Origin: an uncultured Verrucomicrobiota bacterium
GTDB lineage: Bacteria > Verrucomicrobiota > Verrucomicrobiia > Limisphaerales > JADLHS01
Reading direction: 5' to 3'
Assembly: GCA_937894935.1 (NCBI GenBank)
Contig: CALAYC010000203.1
Span: 1-38,420 of the forward strand
DNA: 38,420 nt
The notes beneath the pieces were generated by a model that worked only from the letters and a program-made list of their open reading frames with translations, searched no databases and had not been told where the DNA came from. Made by a program: the position numbers and the translations under genes. Positions 32,636 to 38,420 of the stretch are shown in pieces (position 1 is the first letter of the stretch; each line of letters begins with the position of its first letter).

Positions 32636-34038
32636 ATTTGAAACTGCTGCTCTCAACCTTGGTCGCCGTTGCGTTGGCGGGCTGTGCCGTTGGACCGGAT
32701 TATCGTCGGCCGGCAACGTCTGAGCCCGCCGCGTTTGCCAACGCAGCTAACAACGATACCAACGCGCCCATCGCCACCAACTGGTGGCGACTCTTCAACG
32801 ATCCGACGCTTGAACGGCTCGTGATAATGGCGTCCACCAACAATCACGATTTGCGATTGGCGCAGGCGCGATTGCAGGAAGCCCGTGCACTGTGGACGGC
32901 GGCGCGTTTCGATTACGCCCCCACGGTTATCAACGACAATTTTTACCAGAACAATATGGCGAGCATCGCGACGCAGCCGAACAAGTCACGCCGCGAGCGC
33001 GGCATCGAGTTGTATCAGGTCGGGTTCGATGCGACCTGGGAGCTGGATTTGTGGGGAAAAACACGTCGGAACGTCGAAGCCGCCCGCGCCACCGTTGAGG
33101 CCGTGGCGGCTTCGCGTGACGACATCCTTGTCAGCTTGCGCGCGGAAGTTGCCGCGAACTATCTCCAACTGCGCGGTACTCAGGCGCAACTCGACGTGGC
33201 GCATCGCAATGCCGCCAATCAAGCCGACATCGTGAAGCTCGCCGAAGTTCTGCGCGACGGCGGCCAGGGCACGCAACTCGATGTCGCCCGCGCTCGCTCG
33301 TTGATGAACGAAACGCTGGCCACAATTCCGCCGCTGGAAACGGCACAGGAACAGGCGATTCACCGACTCTCCGTATTGTGCGGCCAACCGCCGTCGGCGT
33401 TGCGCGCGGAATTGATTACTCCGCAACCCCTGCCCACCGGTCCGGCCGAGGTGGCCATTGACAATCCTGCTTCTCTGCTGCGGCGCCGACCAGACATTCG
33501 CGCGGCGGAACGTTCTCTCGCTGCTGCTACTGCCCACATCGGTGTGAATGTGGCGGGCTTGTTTCCTGCACTGACCTTCGTGGGCAGTATCGGTTTGCAG
33601 GCGAATCATCCTGGTGATATCGGCAAATCCGGTACGGCCACGTGGGGCTTCGGACCGCATTTGACCTGGGCCGCGTTCGATCTCGGTCGCGTGCGCCAAC
33701 GCATCAAGGCTTCGGACGCCCGAGCGCTCGGCAGTGTGGCTGTTTACGAAAAAACCGTTCTCCTCGCCCTCGAAGAAACGGAGAACAGTCTCGTGGCCTT
33801 CGGCCGCGGCCAGCAACGGCTGGCGTTCTTGCAAGAATCCGAACGCGCCGCGCAGGAAGCCGTCGAACTGGCCCGCCAGCGTTATCGCGATGGCGTCACG
33901 GATTTCCTCAGCGTGCTGGATGCGGAGCGGACATTGTTGAGCCTGCAAGAACAGGTCGTTCTGAATCAGACGCGCACGGCCACAAGCCTGGTGGCAGTTT
34001 ACAAAGCGTTAGGCGGTGGAGTGGAAGTAGATCGCTGA
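32632..34038 (+). CDS. Outer-membrane efflux channel lipoprotein (OprM/NodT family)
   Basis: A 468-residue TolC-like channel. The N-terminus is a lipoprotein signal with LAGC (Cys18), followed by the family start AVGPDYRRPA and NWWRLFNDPTLERLV (about 54-68). Two structural repeats contain long alpha helices: for instance LRLAQARLQEARALWTAARFDY and later LLRRRPDIRAAERSLAAATAHIGVNVAGLFP (about 283-313), a hallmark of NodT-type proteins. RYRDGVTDFLSVLDAERTLLSLQEQVV is the second-repeat end. The start at 32632 overlaps the pump stop by four bases and has GGAGGT upstream. It completes a tripartite pump with the two preceding genes. Confidence 0.92.
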   Translation: MNLKLLLSTLVAVALAGCAVGPDYRRPATSEPAAFANAANNDTNAPIATNWWRLFNDPTLERLVIMASTNNHDLRLAQARLQEARALWTAARFDYAPTVINDNFYQNNMASIATQPNKSRRERGIELYQVGFDATWELDLWGKTRRNVEAARATVEAVAASRDDILVSLRAEVAANYLQLRGTQAQLDVAHRNAANQADIVKLAEVLRDGGQGTQLDVARARSLMNETLATIPPLETAQEQAIHRLSVLCGQPPSALRAELITPQPLPTGPAEVAIDNPASLLRRRPDIRAAERSLAAATAHIGVNVAGLFPALTFVGSIGLQANHPGDIGKSGTATWGFGPHLTWAAFDLGRVRQRIKASDARALGSVAVYEKTVLLALEETENSLVAFGRGQQRLAFLQESERAAQEAVELARQRYRDGVTDFLSVLDAERTLLSLQEQVVLNQTRTATSLVAVYKALGGGVEVDR

Positions 34039-34101
34039 ACCGGTCCAGGTCAGGATCGTTGGTATAGCGTTACGCTGATTTTGAAAGTTCTCAACGCCGG
34101 G

Positions 34102-34911
34102 TTAACGGCCAAGCACTGGCATCTTTTTGAAACGGGCCAGCGGATCGTTGGACGTTTCAGTTGGCGCGAGCGATTCTGGTGTTGCAACCGGCTTTGATTC
34201 AACTGGCGATGCTGCCGAAGCAAGCGGAGCGGCGATCGGTTGTGCTGAAGCAAGTGAAGGCTCTTCTTTGTGTTCAACTTCTTTCCGCTCAAAGAATGAA
34301 CTCGTGGTAAACGCAGATGTTTGCGGCGCGGGAGTTGCAGTGACCGGCGCGATAGCAGCCGTTGGTGACGTCTGCACGGCCGGCTCGGGTTCGCTCTGTT
34401 CCAGTCGCCAACACAATCGCACTGAAGGAATCGGACCGATGCCGACGATGACTTCGTTGTAAACCAATTCTCCCAGTTCCACCGTCTCGGCCATTTGCTT
34501 CGCTTGCAACAGCGACGACAAAATGGCGCGCGTCGTGCGACGATGCTGATTCGCCTGGATCAATGAGCGCAGCACCGAGGTGTGGACGTCTTCAACGCGC
34601 AGCAAATGCACCAGCGCGCGCTGCACGGGGCTGATTTCGATGTCCACGCCATCGAGCACGAATCCGGCCTTGGCGAAAACGTCCGCGCTGTCATTGATTT
34701 CCTGCAACGCTTCGCTTAGCGACGTTTCATGATCGGCTTTCAAATCGGCGACGCTGTACTGAATTTCCGACTTCAATTGTTGCAACTGCCCGGTCGTCGC
34801 AGCGACGGCTTCCCGGATTTCAGCGACCTTTGGCGGCACTTGTTGCATCGCTGCTTTCAGTTCCGCCGCTTTCTGACTCAGGTTTTGCACCTTGCTGACG
34901 AATCGTTTCAT
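34102..34911 (-). CDS. Coiled-coil protein next to giant AAA+ ATPase, function unknown
   Basis: A 269-residue cytoplasmic protein without signal or membrane segment. Residues 1-85 are strongly helical with heptad-like Leu/Ala/Val spacing (VSKVQNLSQKAAELKAAMQQV through LKADHETSLSEALQEI), so a coiled coil is likely. The middle (about 86-175) is a compact alpha/beta-looking segment with GFVLDGVDIEISPVQRALVHLL and VYNEVIVGIGPIPSVRLCWRL. Residues 180-260 are a low-complexity Pro/Ala/Ser/Glu tail, and the end is DPLARFKKMPVLGR. GGAG lies six bases before the ATG. It follows the AAA+ gene by 57 bases in the same direction, so a role as its partner or adaptor is likely but inferred. I do not recognise the family. 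Confidence 0.75.
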   Translation of the reverse strand: MKRFVSKVQNLSQKAAELKAAMQQVPPKVAEIREAVAATTGQLQQLKSEIQYSVADLKADHETSLSEALQEINDSADVFAKAGFVLDGVDIEISPVQRALVHLLRVEDVHTSVLRSLIQANQHRRTTRAILSSLLQAKQMAETVELGELVYNEVIVGIGPIPSVRLCWRLEQSEPEPAVQTSPTAAIAPVTATPAPQTSAFTTSSFFERKEVEHKEEPSLASAQPIAAPLASAASPVESKPVATPESLAPTETSNDPLARFKKMPVLGR

Positions 34912-34968
34912 AAGCGTCTCCGTTTCGTTGTTAAATCGTCGCCACCAACCCGCAGCGTTCCACCGAAA

Positions 34969-37900
34969 TTACGACACGTCCGTCGGTTTCGGATTTTCGC
35001 CCGTTGCCTCGCGATGCTTTTGTGCTTCAGCAATCGCTTTCTGAAAATGCTCCAGAAATGCCGCTTCGTTGCTCAACATTTCCTGGGTGACATCGATCTC
35101 GACCGCGCCTTGCTTCGCGCGAGTTTCCAGCAATTCCTGCGACCTGATCAGATGATCGCGTTGCCGCGCCGCCATGTCTTTCAAGGTCGCGAGGGTGCTA
35201 TGAACCATCTCCATTTCATGCTCCATGCGTTTCATGGCTTCGGCCATGGAACTCGCCTGAGCCGCCACAACTGCGCGACTTAAATCTTTCCGCAACGTTT
35301 CCAATCCTTCAGTCAATTTCGTCGCCAACAACGCCGCGTCGCTATCTCTGCTCGTTGTTTTAGCGTGTTGCGACAATCGTTGATCCACCGTGTTGCGTAA
35401 TGCTTCGAGATGTTGCGCCAACGGACCGAGATCAATGGATACCGGTTGCGGCGTGGTCTGAGGTTGCGTGGATTGTTTTGCCAATGTCGCTTGTAGTGCT
35501 TCCAGACCTTTACCGACTGGAGTCATATCCACGATAACTTGCGGCGCAGGCGGAGGTGGCGGCAGCGGTTTGGATAACTGATCGGCGATAACTTTCTGAA
35601 TGCCTTCCAGACCGGCTTGGAATCCACTCAATTGCGCGACGATGCGACCCGCAGGATCGTTGTCGCCGCCAGCACCGCGCGCGGCGTTGTTGCGCTTGAA
35701 CGTTTGCTTGATGTCTTCCCAGCGCCCTTTTTCTTCGGGTGTCAGCGCGCCGATGAGTTCTTTGAACTTGAGCAGGTTTGCTTCTGCGCCAGTGGTCAAC
35801 GTCTGTGATTCGCCGCGATAGTGATCGATGATCAGCGCGCGCACTTCGTCGTCGTTCATAATGGCGACGACTTTTTCCGCGAGCCGGTTCATGTTGCGAT
35901 ACGAACCCTGCAACCGGAACGGCGGTTCAACCCGAAACTCGTCGGCCTGTGCGGCGGAATAAATGTATTCCTGATTCACGCGCAGTACGACCTCGCGAAT
36001 CATCACCAGCTTCTTCATCACGGAAAGGATTTCCTCCACCTCCTGCGATGAATAGCTGCCCTCGAAACCTTCCGCCTCGCGCTCGCCGGATTCCGCCATA
36101 CGGATGAACGAGCGAATGTCCTTCTGGCTCTTGTTCGCCAGCGGTGCGAGCACGGCATTCGACGTGACCGCGTTTTCCAGATAGCTCGCTTTGAAGTAAT
36201 CCGCGCTGCCGCCAATGATGTCGCCAAGGTTATAGGTGTCAGCGCGGTTCGCGAGCATGTCCGGGATTTGGAACTTCTGCCCGCTCTCGGTGTAAGGATT
36301 GCCTGCCATCACCACGACGACCTTGCGTCCGCGCAGATCGTACGTGCGCGGCTTCCCGCGCCAGACACCCTCGATCTTCCGCTGACCGTCGCAAAGCGAA
36401 ATGAACTTCTGCAAGAACTCCGGGTCGCAATGCTGAATATCGTCCAGGCAGATGAGCGCGTTGTCACCCATCTCCAGCGCGAGGTTCAGCTTGTTGATTT
36501 CTTCACGCGCGGCGGCGTTTGGCGCTTCCTCGGGGTCGAGCGACACGACGTTGTGCCCGAGCGCCGGCCCATTGATTTTGATGAAGACGATACCCAGTCG
36601 GCTCGCGACATATTCCATCAATGTCGTTTTGCCGTAACCCGGCGGCGAAATCACGAGCAACAGGCCCATCAAATCTGTGCGTTTCGCCGCGCCTGCCGCG
36701 CCGATTTGTTTCGCGAGATTGTCGCCAACGAGCGGGAGATAAACCTGGTCAATGAGCTGATTGCGCACGAACGACGTCAGCACCTTGGGCTTGAATTCGT
36801 CCAGACGCAGCCGGGCGCGTTCGCGCTCGATCAACTCCTGCTTGAGCGCGTGGAACTTTTCAAACCGCGGCACGACGTCGCGCTCGAAGCGCTGCAAACG
36901 TTCTTGAAAATTCAGGTAATCAAAGTGGTATTTGTTGCCCTGAATCAACGCGTGACTGCCCTTCATGCCGTCGATAACGCGCGATGTCGCAGCTTTTACG
37001 ACGGAGCGCTTGAGTGCGCTGCCACAAAACAGGATGGCCGAAACTTCTTCGAGATAGCGAAACTCGTCCGAAGCCGCCGACGGGTGGAGGCGGACATCTT
37101 TCGCTGCATCCGCCTCGTGACCTCGGCGGCTACTGGAAATCAGAAATCCTCGCACCCAATCGCGCACCAGGTCCAGTTCACTGCCCGGATGCGCGGCGAG
37201 CGCTTTCCGGCGCTGCTCAAAAGTTTTCTCACTGCCTTTGCTGGACAGATGACGATCGAATGAAGCGACCAACTGATCAGCTTCCTGACTGACAGAAATC
37301 GCACCGCCGCTGATGAGTTCGTTGAACAGGTATTCGCCCGCTTCATCAGCGATCTCAGTGGGATAAAGTTTTGTCTGCTCGACAAATTCGCGGACCAACG
37401 TTTGCAGCGCGACGATGTAGTTTTGTTGGGTCGGGTCGCCGGGGAACAGTTTGTTGCGCTCGGCGAAGCCATTGAGCTTCGCAGTCCAGAGCGTTTTGGT
37501 TTCCGCAGGACAAAAACGATGCCAGTAAACCACGGCGCAGGCACGCGCGATCGGACTGAAACGCGCAAGTTGCAGTGCCTGATGCGTGCTCAGCAACGCA
37601 TGAAAAATCTTCGCGCCGTCGAGATCGTGAATGCCCTTGGCGTAGCCTTCCTGGTAACGCGCACCCATGAATTCCTGAACAAAGGCGAGGCGCTCTTCTT
37701 CGGTTGTAGCCGCCGACGTGAGGCGGCGGAGTTTCTCAGCTAAATCCGAATCCGCCTCGTTGCCTCGGCGGCTACCATTCAGACTCGTCGGCCCGGAGGC
37801 CGGTGTTTCAAGCGCCTTCAACATCTGCCACGCCAGATATTCCGCGCGATAAACGTCGCGATTCTCGGAAACCACTTCCTGATCCCACACATCGCGCGTG

Positions 37901-38420
37901 GCGAGAAATGCCTCGTCCGTGATTGGCTCGAAATATTTCGTGCTCGTCAGGTGCAGATATTGCACGCCGTCGCGATTGACGATCGTCAGGTCGAGCGGCT
38001 GCGTGTTGACGTTGAAATGATGCTTGCCGAGCTTGATGACGTTTTCGCCACCAACAAACAGCTCCTGCCGATCCTTCAACTGCCGCACCGCGTCCTGCTG
38101 CACGCTCTTGAGCCGACCTTGCAAATCATCGGCCTTCACCGAGTCGCCGAGCGCGAGCAGTTGCTCAATCGTCTCCCGGACCTTGGCGATCATCAGGTCC
38201 GACGCCATGTAACTGTTGATGTCCTCGATGGTCTTGAACCCGGCGAGGCGATTCTGAATCACTTTCAGAATCCGCTCGGCCGCGGTCATCAAGGCGGTGG
38301 CCTTGCGATTGCGTTGCTCGACCAGCGCAACCTTGCGTTGCTCGAATGCTTCGTAAAGCTCCGTGCGTCGCTCGGCAAGTTGAACCGTGTATTCTTCGAA
38401 ATCAGCAAACGCGCCTTCCA
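34969..38420 (-). CDS. Very large AAA+ ATPase ('DNA repair ATPase'-like), N-terminus beyond right edge
   Basis: The frame stays open through the right edge; codons from 38418 down encode a helical stretch ending LYEAFEQRKVALVEQ and leading straight into MTAAERILK. A TTG/ATG near 38292 is therefore internal, and at least 1149 residues are visible. The AAA+ core has Walker A SPPGYGKTTL (bases about 36623-36650) and Walker B ALICLDDIQH (about 36431-36465), then VVVVMAGNPYTESGQ as a sensor-like strand. Upstream is a long helical/mixed region; downstream, a Pro-rich linker (LSKPLPPPPPAPQ) and two predicted coiled coils end the protein. It resembles large bacterial proteins labelled DNA-repair ATPase (DUF3686 type); its actual role is unclear. 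Two in-frame palindromic repeats interrupt the region before the AAA+ core. A coiled-coil gene follows. Confidence 0.82.
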   Translation of the reverse strand, partial: EGAFADFEEYTVQLAERRTELYEAFEQRKVALVEQRNRKATALMTAAERILKVIQNRLAGFKTIEDINSYMASDLMIAKVRETIEQLLALGDSVKADDLQGRLKSVQQDAVRQLKDRQELFVGGENVIKLGKHHFNVNTQPLDLTIVNRDGVQYLHLTSTKYFEPITDEAFLATRDVWDQEVVSENRDVYRAEYLAWQMLKALETPASGPTSLNGSRRGNEADSDLAEKLRRLTSAATTEEERLAFVQEFMGARYQEGYAKGIHDLDGAKIFHALLSTHQALQLARFSPIARACAVVYWHRFCPAETKTLWTAKLNGFAERNKLFPGDPTQQNYIVALQTLVREFVEQTKLYPTEIADEAGEYLFNELISGGAISVSQEADQLVASFDRHLSSKGSEKTFEQRRKALAAHPGSELDLVRDWVRGFLISSSRRGHEADAAKDVRLHPSAASDEFRYLEEVSAILFCGSALKRSVVKAATSRVIDGMKGSHALIQGNKYHFDYLNFQERLQRFERDVVPRFEKFHALKQELIERERARLRLDEFKPKVLTSFVRNQLIDQVYLPLVGDNLAKQIGAAGAAKRTDLMGLLLVISPPGYGKTTLMEYVASRLGIVFIKINGPALGHNVVSLDPEEAPNAAAREEINKLNLALEMGDNALICLDDIQHCDPEFLQKFISLCDGQRKIEGVWRGKPRTYDLRGRKVVVVMAGNPYTESGQKFQIPDMLANRADTYNLGDIIGGSADYFKASYLENAVTSNAVLAPLANKSQKDIRSFIRMAESGEREAEGFEGSYSSQEVEEILSVMKKLVMIREVVLRVNQEYIYSAAQADEFRVEPPFRLQGSYRNMNRLAEKVVAIMNDDEVRALIIDHYRGESQTLTTGAEANLLKFKELIGALTPEEKGRWEDIKQTFKRNNAARGAGGDNDPAGRIVAQLSGFQAGLEGIQKVIADQLSKPLPPPPPAPQVIVDMTPVGKGLEALQATLAKQSTQPQTTPQPVSIDLGPLAQHLEALRNTVDQRLSQHAKTTSRDSDAALLATKLTEGLETLRKDLSRAVVAAQASSMAEAMKRMEHEMEMVHSTLATLKDMAARQRDHLIRSQELLETRAKQGAVEIDVTQEMLSNEAAFLEHFQKAIAEAQKHREATGENPKPTDVS
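37070..37133. repeat. 64-bp palindromic repeat inserted in frame in the AAA+ gene (copy B)
   Basis: The ends are GAAGCCGCCGA and TCGGCGGCTAC, terminal inverted repeats with one mismatch in 11. Inner arms GAGGCGGA (37087-37094) and TCCGCCTC (37109-37116) also pair. The last 25 bases match copy A except for the two bases before CCTCGG. On the coding strand it adds SRRGHEADAAKDVRL then HPSAA to the protein. It is six bases shorter than copy A, which preserves the frame. Confidence 0.8.
37706..37775. repeat. 70-bp palindromic repeat inserted in frame in the AAA+ gene (copy A)
   Basis: Perfect 11-base terminal inverted repeats, GTAGCCGCCGA and TCGGCGGCTAC. Inside them are near-symmetric GAGGCGG (37720-37726) and CCGCCTC (37752-37758) arms. 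On the coding strand it gives SRRGNEADSDLAEKL then RRLTSAA, in the same frame and orientation as copy B 573 bases away. The flanking protein sequence (LETPASGPTSLNG before, TTEEERLAFVQEF after) looks like a surface loop between helices. Confidence 0.82.

Noticed and set aside
32986..33948. Open frame of 320 codons on the minus strand
   Set aside because: Antisense to the outer-membrane channel gene, whose family motifs are unambiguous.
36268..37263. Open frame of 331 codons on the plus strand
   Set aside because: Antisense to the AAA+ core region with Walker motifs; composition is that of a shadow frame.
1..38420. CRISPR arrays, tRNA/rRNA genes, transposases or phage genes
   Set aside because: I saw no regularly spaced repeats, no tRNA-like cloverleaf or rRNA sequence, and no recognisable transposase, integrase or phage structural protein.

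Overview
The window reads as chromosomal DNA from a Verrucomicrobiota-type bacterium, probably a Limisphaerales/Pedosphaera-like lineage. The evidence is two stand-alone prepilin-like proteins with an RRAFTLIELLVVIAII-type N-terminus, a secreted LamG/Ig-like protein, many short ATGA start/stop overlaps, few strong Shine-Dalgarno sites, and a large carbohydrate locus. This is inferred from protein style; no rRNA marker is present.

Region 1 (1-9479, minus strand) is a D-apiose utilisation operon. In transcription order it encodes ApsD (D-apiose dehydrogenase), a RuBisCO-like protein, OiaK (3-oxo-isoapionate kinase), two tandem GH140 apiosidase-like enzymes, ApnO (D-apionate oxidoisomerase), a doubtful 90-residue ORF, a sugar-binding lipoprotein, and the N-terminal part of ApnL (D-apionolactonase), which runs off the left edge. 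The layout covers release of apiose from pectin, oxidation to the lactone, ring opening, oxidoisomerisation, phosphorylation, and breakdown by the RuBisCO-like enzyme.

Region 2 (9480-13601) holds a divergent secreted DUF4832-type protein and a Tat/lipoprotein serine hydrolase. A convergent secreted beta-propeller protein, loosely like oligogalacturonate lyases, faces them. These may be accessory functions for apiose-containing pectin.

Region 3 (13792-19646, plus strand) has a prepilin-like protein and then a tightly coupled cassette: GmhA-like SIS isomerase, HAD phosphatase, an unrecognised 367-residue protein and a PfkB/HldE-like kinase. A polytopic glycosyltransferase follows. The cassette suggests heptose or related sugar-phosphate synthesis for a surface glycan.

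Region 4 (19653-22489, minus strand) is a small catabolic operon: a beta-keto acid cleavage enzyme (BKACE), an Asp/Glu-racemase-fold protein and an ACS-type MFS transporter. Region 5 (22884-27198, plus strand) has a second prepilin-like protein, a LamG/Ig protein with a strong terminator, and a phosphodiesterase/alkaline-phosphatase-fold protein.

Region 6 (27244-34038) is a LysR regulator divergent from a complete RND efflux operon (adaptor, pump, outer-membrane channel). Region 7 (34102-38420, minus strand) is a very large AAA+ ATPase, truncated by the right edge, followed by a coiled-coil partner. The ATPase gene carries two in-frame copies of a 64-70 bp palindromic repeat that add related peptides to the protein. 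This is the most unusual structural signal in the window.
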